Shown: positions 6,008-12,216, counted from the first letter of the stretch. The stretch: 12,257 nt of DNA from Candidatus Pygmaiobacter gallistercoris (GCA_019113125.1 DXIA01000120.1:1-12257), one strand, 5' to 3'. Notes: generated by a model from the sequence alone, not told the origin. A program made the numbers and translations.

Positions 6008-6084
6008 CAAAGTTTAGGTAAACCAGTAGGGTACCGCTTGCAATAGCGGGTGGTGTGAGGCTTTACGATTTTACCTAAGCTTTG
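6008..6084 (+). other. Long stem-loop filling the spacer between tRNA-Met and tRNA-Glu
   Basis: The left arm (6008-6022, CAAAGTTTAGGTAAA) pairs with the right arm (6070-6084) over 15 bp with a single G-U wobble. It encloses 47 nt that contain a second 5-bp hairpin (CCGCT/AGCGG, 6034-6049). The element begins 2 nt after the CCA of tRNA-Met and ends 3 nt before tRNA-Glu. No T-run follows, so it is not an intrinsic terminator. It is transcribed with the tRNAs and might guide processing, be a small RNA or be an eroded tRNA. I recognise no known RNA family. Confidence 0.75.
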
Positions 6085-6087
6085 CAC

Positions 6088-6162
6088 GGCCCGATGGTCA
6101 AGCGGTCAAGACACCACCCTTTCACGGTGGTATCCCGGGTTCGATTCCCGGTCGGGTCACCA
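6088..6162 (+). tRNA. tRNA-Glu(UUC)
   Basis: A 75-nt tRNA with encoded CCA. The acceptor GGCCCGA pairs with TCGGGTC (G2-U71 wobble). The anticodon stem CCACC/GGTGG encloses CTTTCAC with anticodon UUC. The T arm CCGGG-TTCGATT-CCCGG is perfect. It is cotranscribed with tRNA-Met and followed directly by a strong terminator. Confidence 0.97.
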
Positions 6163-6169
6163 AACGAGA

Positions 6170-6211
6170 CAAATCCGAATCCACGTCTGTGGATTCGGAT
6201 TTGTTTTTTTT
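6170..6211 (+). terminator. Intrinsic terminator of the tRNA-Met/tRNA-Glu unit
   Basis: A 15-bp perfect stem (6170-6184 with 6189-6203) closes on the loop GTCT and is followed by eight T. It starts 8 nt after the tRNA-Glu CCA. Confidence 0.96.
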
Positions 6212-6474
6212 GATCAAAAAGATGCAGCGCGGGCCGGAGAGAGAAAATTTTGGCGGGTGCTGCATCTTTTGCTGCGGGGGAGAGGGAAGTTTTCCACCGG
6301 AGCCGGTCGTTTGTGCGGAAAATTAAATCCTCGCGCGGGGTGTTTTGGACGTTTCATGGAAAGAGAGGAGAACAAGCATTCCAAACCTGCGGCATGAACG
6401 ACAGATTTCAACCGAGGGACATCTCTATTGTGGAAAACCCGGGATGCAAAGCAATCCTCTCTGCCGACGACGAC
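6212..6474. other. Non-coding gap between converging transcription units
   Basis: I find no convincing gene in these 263 bases. Open frames here lack ribosome binding sites and recognisable motifs. The main structure is an inverted repeat, AAAAGATGCAGC (6217-6228) and GCTGCATCTTTT (6259-6270), around a 30-nt centre. On the - strand it is followed by five T and could act as a weak back-up terminator for HAD-gene transcripts. A decayed gene cannot be ruled out. Confidence 0.6.
6217..6270. repeat. 12-bp perfect inverted repeat in the convergent gap
   Basis: The arms at 6217-6228 and 6259-6270 are exact reverse complements. The 30-nt centre includes GAAAATTTT. It lies 5 bp after the tRNA terminator's T-run. 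Function unknown. Confidence 0.7.
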
Positions 6475-6477
6475 AAT

Positions 6478-6508
6478 AAAAAACGGGGCGGAATTACCGC
6501 TCCGTTTT
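6478..6508 (-). terminator. Intrinsic terminator of the HAD phosphatase gene
   Basis: The arms 6480-6491 and 6497-6508 pair around AATTA, with one mismatch on the - strand (6487/6501). The - strand transcript then reads into six U (A-run 6478-6483). It lies 12 nt past the HAD stop codon. On the + strand only four T follow, so termination there would be weaker. Confidence 0.85.
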
Positions 6509-6520
6509 ATCTTGTGTGGC

Positions 6521-7348
6521 TTATTCCCGCCTTGTCATCCGAACCGCGGCAAAACCGGCCAGTGCCGGCAGGATCACACAGGCTGCCATCCCTGCGCCGT
6601 TGCCGGTGATCAGAAAGTAAAACAGCCCCAAAAGACCGCAGACCATGATCAAAAGGGCAAAGAGCGCAAGGCCCCGCCGCAGCACCTCGGCGCGGTTCTT
6701 TGTAAGTACAAGGGTGAGGATATCCTCCGGCGCCGCTGCGATGTGGTGGGCGCCCGCCTCCTCCAGTTCCGCCTGGCCGCGAAAGCCCCACAGCACCCCG
6801 CAGTCGGCGGTCTTTGCGTTGCGGGCGGTGAAGATATCAACGTTGCTGTCCCCGACATAGAGCACCTGATCCGGCTGCAGCTTGAAGTCGGCGATCACCC
6901 GGTTGAGGGCGGCGGGATCCGGCTTGACCAGCGTGCCCTGCTGGCCGGCAACCGAATCGAAGACGCCGGGGAAATACTGCCCGACGATCTGGGTGACAAA
7001 CTCGTGGGGCTTGTTCGAGACGACCCCGAGCAACACGCCCTTCGCCTTGAGGGAGGAGAGCAGCGCGGGAATGCCGGGGTAGGGGGCGGTGCAGTCCCGC
7101 ATATGGAGCTGATAATACTCGTCAAACAGCCCGGTCGCCCGGTCGACGGCGGACTCGTCCTGCCGCATCGTCTCGGGCAGCATCCGCAAAATCAGATTTC
7201 GCCGCCCGTCCCCGACGAGGTGCTTGTACTGCTCGACGGTATAGGTGGGAAGGTTCATCTTCTCGAGTGCGTAGTTTGACGCATTGGCCAGATCCTCGAT
7301 GGTGTTGAGCAGTGTTCCATCCAGGTCGAAAATGACAGCTTTGATCAT
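6521..7348 (-). CDS. Gph-like HAD phosphatase with C-terminal membrane hairpin
   Basis: This 275-aa protein is a haloacid dehalogenase-superfamily phosphatase of the phosphoglycolate phosphatase/pyrophosphatase (Gph/PpaX) type. Motif I is FDLDGT (7-12) with nucleophile D8 and acid D10, motif II is VVSNKP, motif III is the lysine of LVKPDP, and motif IV is VGDSNVD. A helical cap lies between motifs I and II. The unusual part is residues 218-275: after the catalytic domain come two hydrophobic stretches (about 226-248 and 252-270) and a basic end, RMTRRE. This predicts membrane anchoring with the active site in the cytosol. The start at 7348 is chosen for MIKAVIFDLDGT and GGAGGAG 9 nt upstream. 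An intrinsic terminator lies just upstream of that site, so expression may rely on read-through. The substrate is not predictable. Confidence 0.87.
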   Translation of the reverse strand: MIKAVIFDLDGTLLNTIEDLANASNYALEKMNLPTYTVEQYKHLVGDGRRNLILRMLPETMRQDESAVDRATGLFDEYYQLHMRDCTAPYPGIPALLSSLKAKGVLLGVVSNKPHEFVTQIVGQYFPGVFDSVAGQQGTLVKPDPAALNRVIADFKLQPDQVLYVGDSNVDIFTARNAKTADCGVLWGFRGQAELEEAGAHHIAAAPEDILTLVLTKNRAEVLRRGLALFALLIMVCGLLGLFYFLITGNGAGMAACVILPALAGFAAVRMTRRE

Positions 7349-7367
7349 AACGATATACTCCTCCCGG

Positions 7368-7391
7368 AAAAAAACCGGACCGATTGTCCGG
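7368..7391 (-). terminator. Intrinsic terminator between the bPH2 operon and the HAD gene
   Basis: On the - strand CCGGAC/GTCCGG (7386-7391 with 7375-7380) closes on 5 nt and is followed by seven U (A-run 7368-7374). It lies 14 nt after the stop of the large bPH2 gene and its T-run ends 2 nt before the HAD ribosome binding site. A 6-bp stem suggests partial termination. I see no clear promoter between it and the HAD start. Confidence 0.8.
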
Positions 7392-7405
7392 CAGAATAAC
7401 ACAGA

Positions 7406-8782
7406 TTACAGGTTGAATTCCAGCGCCTTTGCCCGGAAAAACTCCACCCCCCGCAGATGGTAGACCCGACGGGATGGGGTACAGATCCGCAGATCGCAGC
7501 GACCGGCCGACGCCGCGGTCGGAAAACGGGTGATCCGCAGCGAGAGCTCATCGGTGCAGACCGAGACGAGATACCGGGTAAATCCGCGGCAGTAGCTGAC
7601 CGAGAGGGTGCGGTTGCTGTTGCGGCAAAATCCCTCCCGGAACACCCCCTCGAGGTTGCAGAGCAGTGCTCCCAGCGCGAGCAGCGCCAGCAGCCAGAGT
7701 ACCGGGGCGACCGAGGGCAGCACCCGCAGCGAGACGGTGCCCAGCGCGCAGAGCAGTGCCAGCAGTGATCCGGGTTTCCAGAGATACTGTGCAAGGCTCT
7801 TTCGCCGCGGATTGCACAGCGGCTGCTCAGGCGGACAGAATTCCGGCAGCAGCCGCTGCAGCTGGGGCGCACTCTTTTTGCTCAGGGTGAAGACCGGCAG
7901 ATCCTCGCCCCGAAAACAGCCGGCACTGAGGTAGAGCGGACAGCAGCGCAGCAGCCGGGCCGCCGGGGTGATCCGCAGACAGCCGGCGGTGATCGCATCG
8001 ACAAAAACCCGCCGCTCGGTGTGGGTCACAAGACCGCCCCGGCTCACCAATACCCCGCCCGAGCGGGCCGCAGTGAACCGGTAGGTCCGCAGTAGACTGG
8101 AGAGCAGTGAGAGGGCGAAAAAGAGCAGGCCGAGCGCTGCGAGCAGCGAGAGGCTGGCCGGCAGAAAGGCGGTCAGCAGATGCTCGATCTGCAGAAATCC
8201 ATCGATCGCAATGATCCGAAAATCCTCTCCCAGCAGCGAAAAGACCCGCCGTGCCGCAACGACCGAGAAAAAGGCGGTCGCGATCATGTTCGCCGACAGC
8301 AGCATGAAGATCAGACGCTCCGCCCCGACCGGGGCAAAGGCGCTCGCAGCCGCGGTGTCCGGCACAAGACGGCGGGAAAACTGCCGCGCCGCCCGCACCG
8401 GCAGTGTGAGTTTCAGGCTGCGCAGATTGCTGCCCGCTCGAAAGTAGACGGTCAGCACCGCGCCTCCGAGCAGACGGCAGAGCAGACTGCGGCGCAGCTC
8501 CACCGCGCTCACCTGAGCCAGCGGAAAGCGGCAGCTGCGCCGGAACAATACCCCGCTGCGCACCGTCAGCACCCCGCCCGCCAGCTCCACCGCGCTCGCA
8601 CGGCGCATCGTCGCCAAAATTCCCGCGCAGGCCAGCAGAATCGCCAATTCCTGCAACAGCGCCACCCAGGCGGCGGAGAGCTCAAAGGACAGGATTGCCT
8701 GAATTACAGGAAGTACACAAATAACAATAATATACTTGACGTATTTTGTAAAATGCAGTGGATGAAGTCGAACCGGCCGCAT
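7406..8782 (-). CDS. YdbT-like multi-domain bPH2 membrane protein
   Basis: This 458-aa membrane protein consists of repeated units of two membrane helices followed by a bacterial PH-like (bPH2, DUF304) domain. Helices lie at about 17-33 and 40-58, followed by a bPH2 core at about 63-130 (GGVLTVRSGVLFRRSCRFPL). A second helix pair and core contain GGVLVSRGGLVTHTERRVFV. A third hydrophobic pair precedes a more diverged core near the C-terminus. Size and layout fit B. subtilis YdbT, whose ydbST operon is sigma-W controlled and contributes to resistance against antimicrobials of other bacilli; its molecular role is unknown. The ATG at 8782 shares its A with the upstream gene's TGA, with GGAGGGG 7 nt upstream. 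A long frame continues upstream without stop, but it is the shadow of the neighbouring gene. Confidence 0.78.
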   Translation of the reverse strand: MRPVRLHPLHFTKYVKYIIVICVLPVIQAILSFELSAAWVALLQELAILLACAGILATMRRASAVELAGGVLTVRSGVLFRRSCRFPLAQVSAVELRRSLLCRLLGGAVLTVYFRAGSNLRSLKLTLPVRAARQFSRRLVPDTAAASAFAPVGAERLIFMLLSANMIATAFFSVVAARRVFSLLGEDFRIIAIDGFLQIEHLLTAFLPASLSLLAALGLLFFALSLLSSLLRTYRFTAARSGGVLVSRGGLVTHTERRVFVDAITAGCLRITPAARLLRCCPLYLSAGCFRGEDLPVFTLSKKSAPQLQRLLPEFCPPEQPLCNPRRKSLAQYLWKPGSLLALLCALGTVSLRVLPSVAPVLWLLALLALGALLCNLEGVFREGFCRNSNRTLSVSYCRGFTRYLVSVCTDELSLRITRFPTAASAGRCDLRICTPSRRVYHLRGVEFFRAKALEFNL

Positions 8783-9198
8783 CAGCCATCCCCTCCCGTC
8801 AGCAGCGCGCTGCGCAGCCGCTCGCTGTCCGCCGCCGTCAGCCCGATGATCAGGACGGTGGCTCCGGCGGTGAAGATCATCACCGCACAGGCGCCGAGCA
8901 GTCTGCCCAGTGGGGTGGAGAGGATCCAGACCCCGGTGACGCTCCGCAGCGGTACGCGCTGCAGCGTCCGGTAGAAAAAACCCCGCTCCACCGAGAACTC
9001 CCGCTCGCTCACCCGTACCCGGTAGCCCCGCCGGTGCAGCAGGCAGAGCCCGGTGCCCAGCAGTGTGCCGGCCGCAAAGAAGACCAGTGCCGCCAGCCAG
9101 TTCCAGAACAGCCAGAGCAGAAAGGCGATGGCGCCGCAAAGACCGGTCAGCCATCCCGCAGCCAGCAGCGCTCCTTTCCGATTAACTGTATAATTCAT
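8782..9198 (-). CDS. YdbS-like small bPH2 membrane protein
   Basis: This 138-aa protein has two membrane helices (about 10-31 and 34-54), then one bPH2 domain (58-120). The domain shows the family pattern YRVRVSEREFSVERGFFYR, then VPLRSVTGVWILSTPLGRLLGA and a strand containing TAG. It is slightly shorter than Bacillus YdbS, and its pairing with a large bPH2 protein mirrors ydbS-ydbT, so the two probably form one membrane complex (inference). The start at 9198 (MNYTVNRKG) has CGGAG 8 nt upstream; the start at 9234 would overlap the previous gene and lacks a site. The stop overlaps the next start by 1 nt (TGATG), which indicates tight coupling. The function of bPH2 domains is not established. 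Confidence 0.8.
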   Translation of the reverse strand: MNYTVNRKGALLAAGWLTGLCGAIAFLLWLFWNWLAALVFFAAGTLLGTGLCLLHRRGYRVRVSEREFSVERGFFYRTLQRVPLRSVTGVWILSTPLGRLLGACAVMIFTAGATVLIIGLTAADSERLRSALLTGGDG

Positions 9199-9227
9199 AC
9201 AAAATACTCCGTTTCGTATAATCCGGT

Positions 9228-10628
9228 CTACCAATTCGGGTCGATGGAATCCCCATCCTGCAGGTTGGGCAGAACGGTGAGAACCTGGGCAAGATAGTTG
9301 CTGCGGACGGCATACTCGGCCACGCCGTCGATCTCGATCGCGTGCCGTTTGATGCCGTAGGGAATAAACCGCACAATCTCGGTGCGGTAGTACTGGTCGC
9401 CCTGCGGCTGTGCTGCGGGCTGATCGAAGACGAAGGTGACGGTCATCTCGGGCGGGATATTCTGCAGCGGCTCCTCCATCTGGTATTCCGCCCGGACCGA
9501 GCAGAGCAGCTGATAGAATTGCCCGAAGGTCTCATTCGAGAGATACTGGTCGTTCAAGCGGATCCGGCTGCCGGTCAGATCGAAGAGATAGGTCTTGCCG
9601 TCGGCGTCGATCTGAATCTGCCGCAGCGATTCCGCCGTCGGCGCCATCAGATACCGGCTCATCAGCGCGTACCAGGAAACCCCGGTCCAGTGGGCGTCAT
9701 CCGCCGCAAGACGGTAGATTGCCGGCACCCCTTCGCGGTAGATGTAGTAGAAGTCATCCGCGCACAGGCCGATCCGCAGGGTGACCTGCCGGCCCAGCAT
9801 CGCGAAGGAGAGGGTGGCATAGCGGTCGGTATCCGCGAGCCCGTACTGCTGCAGCTCAAAGTTGGAGGGGTAGAGGATGGCCACCCCGCTGGCCTTCAGC
9901 GAGGCGAGATCATCAAAATAGGTGTTGAAGGCGTCGGGATCGACATAGGCGGGCCGATCCCCGACAAGACGGTAGTTGTACCGCAGCCCCATCCCATCGG
10001 TCTGGGTGTAGGGCAGCCGGTCCAGCCGCAGCGTCTGTTCGCCCCGGGTCAGCTGGATGGTGGTGGGCAGCGCGTTGGCCTCGCCGTCGACAGGGGAGAG
10101 GGAGAGATCGAGGTAGCTGCTGATGTCCGAGAGAAGATAGGCGATCGAGGCGCGATCGATCCGGTAGACCGAGCTGCCCCCATTGACCCGGATATAATAT
10201 TGATCGGAACCGATCAGCTGGCTGCCAACCTCGATCAGGATGCCGCCGCCGTCCGAGTAGCTGGCCTGCACCCGGGCAAGGGGATGGTCGAATCCGTAAT
10301 CGACCGGTTCCTCCGGATCCTGTACCAGCGGCCCGATCGCACTCAGGCTGGTGCACTCCCGCGCGAGCTCGTCAAATGCCTCCTGAGACAACGGCAGCCC
10401 GGCGAGCTGTTCGCATTGGTAGGTTCCATCCTCCTGAAGAACAGAGTAGCTGCCCTGTGTATTTGTGACCTCAGCGGAGGCAAAGGCATTCTGCGCCCGG
10501 TCCGAGAGGGTGACCTCGGTCTGCTGCTCTCCCGGATTTTGGGGAAAGAAGAGGGAGAGAAAAACAGCCCCTGCGCCGAGAACGGCAAAGACGATGAGAG
10601 AGGTGAAAAACTGTTTGCTGATCTTCAT
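9228..10628 (-). CDS. DUF4340-like membrane-anchored extracytoplasmic protein
   Basis: This 466-aa protein has a short basic N-terminus (MKISKQ) and one hydrophobic segment (about 8-28) ending in FFPQNPGEQQ, with no lipobox cysteine. It therefore looks like an uncleaved signal anchor with about 435 residues outside the membrane. The exported part is rich in beta-type stretches such as YYIRVNGGSSVYRIDRASI and DDFYYIYREGVPAIYRL, resembling DUF4340 proteins. In many bacteria these sit beside GldF/GldG-like ABC-2 transporters, but none is seen here. The DUF4340 assignment is from pattern recognition and is moderately sure. The start at 10628 has GGAGG 6 nt upstream; the frame could begin five codons earlier without support. 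It is the first gene of a unit with the YdbS- and YdbT-like genes (29-nt gap). Confidence 0.72.
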   Translation of the reverse strand: MKISKQFFTSLIVFAVLGAGAVFLSLFFPQNPGEQQTEVTLSDRAQNAFASAEVTNTQGSYSVLQEDGTYQCEQLAGLPLSQEAFDELARECTSLSAIGPLVQDPEEPVDYGFDHPLARVQASYSDGGGILIEVGSQLIGSDQYYIRVNGGSSVYRIDRASIAYLLSDISSYLDLSLSPVDGEANALPTTIQLTRGEQTLRLDRLPYTQTDGMGLRYNYRLVGDRPAYVDPDAFNTYFDDLASLKASGVAILYPSNFELQQYGLADTDRYATLSFAMLGRQVTLRIGLCADDFYYIYREGVPAIYRLAADDAHWTGVSWYALMSRYLMAPTAESLRQIQIDADGKTYLFDLTGSRIRLNDQYLSNETFGQFYQLLCSVRAEYQMEEPLQNIPPEMTVTFVFDQPAAQPQGDQYYRTEIVRFIPYGIKRHAIEIDGVAEYAVRSNYLAQVLTVLPNLQDGDSIDPNW

Positions 10629-10712
10629 TGCAGACCTCCGCAAAAAATGCAGTCAGAGACGGAAGTTCAGCGCTGCACCAGAGAACAGAATCCTGAACTT
10701 ATCCTTCCTTTC

Positions 10713-10741
10713 ATTATACAAAATATGCCGGCGGAAGGAAA
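10713..10741 (-). promoter_or_regulatory. Promoter of the DUF4340-YdbS-YdbT operon
   Basis: On the - strand a perfect TATAAT lies at 10713-10718. The best -35 at 17-bp spacing is TTTCCT (10736-10741), which matches only three positions. Transcription should start near 10706, about 78 nt before the DUF4340 start codon. Confidence 0.55.
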
Positions 10742-10758
10742 GGTAAAGCCGAAAAATG

Positions 10759-10789
10759 AAAAAAGACCGCGGAATGTTTTTCCGCGGTC
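10759..10789 (-). terminator. Intrinsic terminator of the trkA pair
   Basis: A 10-bp GC-rich stem (GACCGCGGAA, 10765-10774, with 10780-10789) closes on 5 nt and is followed by six U on the - strand (A-run 10759-10764). It lies 15 nt after the trkA stop, so the DUF4340 operon is a separate unit. Confidence 0.92.
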
Positions 10790-10804
10790 CCTGAGTGGTT
10801 TGGC

Positions 10805-11473
10805 TCAGCGGTGTTCTTCCAGATCCCACAGATGAGCAAGATCATGAAACGCAGTGTTCTTGGCCACGCAGACCACCTTGTCTCCGCCCAGCAGCACCGT
10901 GTTGCCGCGGGGGATGATCAGCTCCTGTCCCCGGGTGAGGAAGACGATGACCACCTCGTGGGGGATCTCGAGTTCGGCGAGGGTACGGCCGGAGAACTTG
11001 AAGTTATCCGGCAAAAAGACCTCGGTCAAAGAGGCGTCGCCGCCCGCGATGCTCATCAGGTGATGGATCGCATCGGTCTCGACCTCCCGCTCGATCAGCC
11101 GGGCGATGTTGTCGGTGCTGCTCACCGCGATGTCCACCCCCAGCTCCTTGAGCACCGGGGTGTTTTTGGGGTTGTTGACCCGGGCGACCGTCTTCTTGAT
11201 GCCGAAGACCTTTTTGGCCAGCTGGCAGGCGATCAGATTGACCTCGTCCTTGCCGGTCACCCCGACCAGCGCCTGGCAGCTGCCGACCTTGGCGATCTCG
11301 AGGATCTCGACCAGGGTGCCGTCGCCGTGCACCACCGGGAAGTCCAGACTGTCGGCCAGCTGGCTGCAGGCGTGCTCGTCACTTTCAATGATAATCGGCT
11401 CATGGCCGTGTTCCATCAGGGTCTTGGAGAGGTAGTAGCCGACCTTTCCTCCGCCGACAATACAAACGCGCAT
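10805..11473 (-). CDS. trkA: TrkA/KtrA-type potassium uptake regulator (RCK_N + RCK_C)
   Basis: This 222-aa cytoplasmic protein has an N-terminal Rossmann RCK domain with VGGGKVG (6-12) and an acidic residue at the end of strand 2 (IIIESDE), which together bind NAD(H) or adenine nucleotides. Its C-terminal RCK_C domain is at about 135-222 (LTEVFLPDNFKFSGRTL to GGDKVVCVA). Such subunits ring and gate Trk/Ktr potassium channels; RCK_C domains bind c-di-AMP in several Firmicutes (family knowledge). AGGAGG lies 11 nt upstream of the ATG, inside the end of the preceding gene. The gap to that gene is 3 nt, so the two RCK proteins are coupled and probably assemble together. No TrkH/KtrB membrane subunit is in the window. 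Confidence 0.92.
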   Translation of the reverse strand: MRVCIVGGGKVGYYLSKTLMEHGHEPIIIESDEHACSQLADSLDFPVVHGDGTLVEILEIAKVGSCQALVGVTGKDEVNLIACQLAKKVFGIKKTVARVNNPKNTPVLKELGVDIAVSSTDNIARLIEREVETDAIHHLMSIAGGDASLTEVFLPDNFKFSGRTLAELEIPHEVVIVFLTRGQELIIPRGNTVLLGGDKVVCVAKNTAFHDLAHLWDLEEHR

Positions 11474-11476
11474 CGG

Positions 11477-11902
11477 TCACTCATCCTCCTTTTTCAATGC
11501 AGTGTTGAGCAGGGTATCCACCGTCAGCAGGGTGGGGCAGATGGTGTGAATCGCCATCTGTCCGGCAAAAACCTCCTGCCGGGCGGGATCATAGATCCGG
11601 GCGGTGACATTCTGTACTCCGAAGATCTTGGTTGCCACCTGGGCGACTAAGATATTGGTGTTGTCGCTCGGGGTGACCGCCACGACCGCGTCGCAGCTCT
11701 CAATCCCGGCCGAGCGCAGCACATCGAGATCAATCGGTTCACCGCAGACGCAAAGGCCGGAGAACCCGGCCAGCCGAACATTGTTGGCGGGATCCAGAGC
11801 GGAAGCGCTCTTGTCCACAATCGAGACATCATGGCCGCGGCTCTCCAGTACCTGCGCGAGGAAGGAGCCGACCTTGCCGCAGCCGACAATCAGAACATTC
11901 AA
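11477..11902 (-). CDS. Short TrkA-family protein with RCK_N domain only
   Basis: This 141-aa single Rossmann RCK_N domain has IVGCGKVG at the N-terminus, D30 at the end of strand 2 (SIVDKS) and the family segments CDAVVAVTPSDNTNILVA and ARIYDP. The RCK_C domain is absent and the end looks natural (LLNTALKKEDE), so it is a one-domain paralogue rather than an obvious truncation. It likely partners the full-length protein encoded 3 nt downstream. The start is uncertain: TTG at 11902 gives MNVLIVGCGKVG with GAGGTG 6 nt upstream, whereas GTG at 11911 adds three residues but has no well-placed ribosome binding site. A good promoter lies about 70 nt upstream. Confidence 0.88.
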   Translation of the reverse strand: MNVLIVGCGKVGSFLAQVLESRGHDVSIVDKSASALDPANNVRLAGFSGLCVCGEPIDLDVLRSAGIESCDAVVAVTPSDNTNILVAQVATKIFGVQNVTARIYDPARQEVFAGQMAIHTICPTLLTVDTLLNTALKKEDE

Positions 11903-11940
11903 ACCATACACCTCATTCCAAGAAAGCAGTCAAAGGGCCT

Positions 11941-11964
11941 TGCCGGCGCCCCCTGCGCCGGGCA
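11941..11964 (-). other. GC-rich hairpin in the trkA-operon leader
   Basis: CCGGCGC (11943-11949) and GCGCCGG (11955-11961) form a 7-bp stem around 5 nt, extendable past one bulged base by TG/CA. It starts at or just after the predicted transcription start (about 11963), and no T-run follows. A 5' stabilising hairpin is possible. It is too short for the known c-di-AMP riboswitch. Confidence 0.45.
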
Positions 11965-11969
11965 GCCAT

Positions 11970-11998
11970 ATTATAGCGTACTTCAGGGAAAATAGCAA
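11970..11998 (-). promoter_or_regulatory. Promoter of the trkA pair
   Basis: On the - strand TTGCTA (11993-11998) and a perfect TATAAT (11970-11975) are spaced 17 bp. It points away from the tRNA-Arg promoter, giving a divergent pair about 65 bp apart. Confidence 0.82.
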
Positions 11999-12035
11999 TA
12001 AATAGAAGGGGGGAAAACAGCAAAAAAATAAAAAG

Positions 12036-12058
12036 AAACCGGCAAAAAAACCGGCAAA
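12036..12058. repeat. Tandem AAACCGGCAAA repeat upstream of the tRNA-Arg promoter
   Basis: The 11-mer AAACCGGCAAA occurs at 12036-12046 and 12048-12058 (period 12) in an A-rich tract, 3 bp before the -35. It may be an A-rich UP-like element or a binding site in the divergent spacer. Low certainty. Confidence 0.4.
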
Positions 12059-12061
12059 GAC

Positions 12062-12092
12062 TTGAAAAAATTAAAAAGTGTGGTATTATAAT
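12062..12092 (+). promoter_or_regulatory. tRNA-Arg promoter
   Basis: TTGAAA (12062-12067) is followed after 16 bp by TATTAT (12084-12089), preceded by TGG, an extended -10. An overlapping perfect TATAAT (12087-12092) would need a 19-bp spacer. The leader is very short (about 5-8 nt). Confidence 0.8.
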
Positions 12093-12103
12093 AAATGCAC
12101 TAT

Positions 12104-12180
12104 GCGTCCGTAGCTCAGTTGGATAGAGCGTTCGGCTCCGACCCGGAAGGCCGCAGGTTCGAATCCTGTCGGGCGCACCA
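12104..12180 (+). tRNA. tRNA-Arg(CCG)
   Basis: A 77-nt tRNA with encoded CCA. The acceptor GCGTCCG pairs with CGGGCGC (one G-U). The anticodon stem TTCGG/CCGGA encloses CTCCGAC with anticodon CCG, reading CGG, a codon used heavily in the genes of this window. The T arm GCAGG-TTCGAAT-CCTGT contains one G-U pair. It has its own promoter and terminator. Confidence 0.96.
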
Positions 12181-12185
12181 GGCAC

Positions 12186-12216
12186 ACCCCGCAGCATCTG
12201 CTGCGGGGTTTTTTAT
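12186..12216 (+). terminator. Intrinsic terminator of tRNA-Arg
   Basis: A 10-bp stem (ACCCCGCAGC, 12186-12195, with 12200-12209) closes on 4 nt and is followed by a T-rich tail. It starts 6 nt after the CCA. The last 41 bases of the window show no feature. Confidence 0.94.

Noticed and set aside
6008..6084. Reading the spacer stem-loop as an intact third tRNA
   Set aside because: No T loop (TTCRANNC), no CCA and no consistent 7-nt anticodon loop; the 15-bp continuous stem does not fit a cloverleaf. Kept only as an unexplained structure.
6250..7279. Two + strand frames (6250-6609 and 6428-7279)
   Set aside because: Both run from the non-coding gap into the antisense of the HAD gene, cross its terminator and lack ribosome binding sites and known motifs.
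9342..10835. 497-aa open frame on the + strand
   Set aside because: Antisense shadow of the DUF4340-like gene. High GC suppresses stops. No motif or ribosome binding site, and its third-position pattern mirrors the - strand gene.
11811..11819. DnaA-box-like TTGTCCACA
   Set aside because: Single isolated near-match inside a coding gene; no cluster or AT-rich unwinding region, so no evidence for oriC inside this window.
11913..12197. 94-aa open frame on the - strand (…APDRIRTCGLPGRSRTLYP…)
   Set aside because: It is the antisense of tRNA-Arg; this DRIRTCG-type peptide is a well-known spurious translation of tRNA genes, followed by low-complexity hydrophobic sequence from AT-rich spacer.
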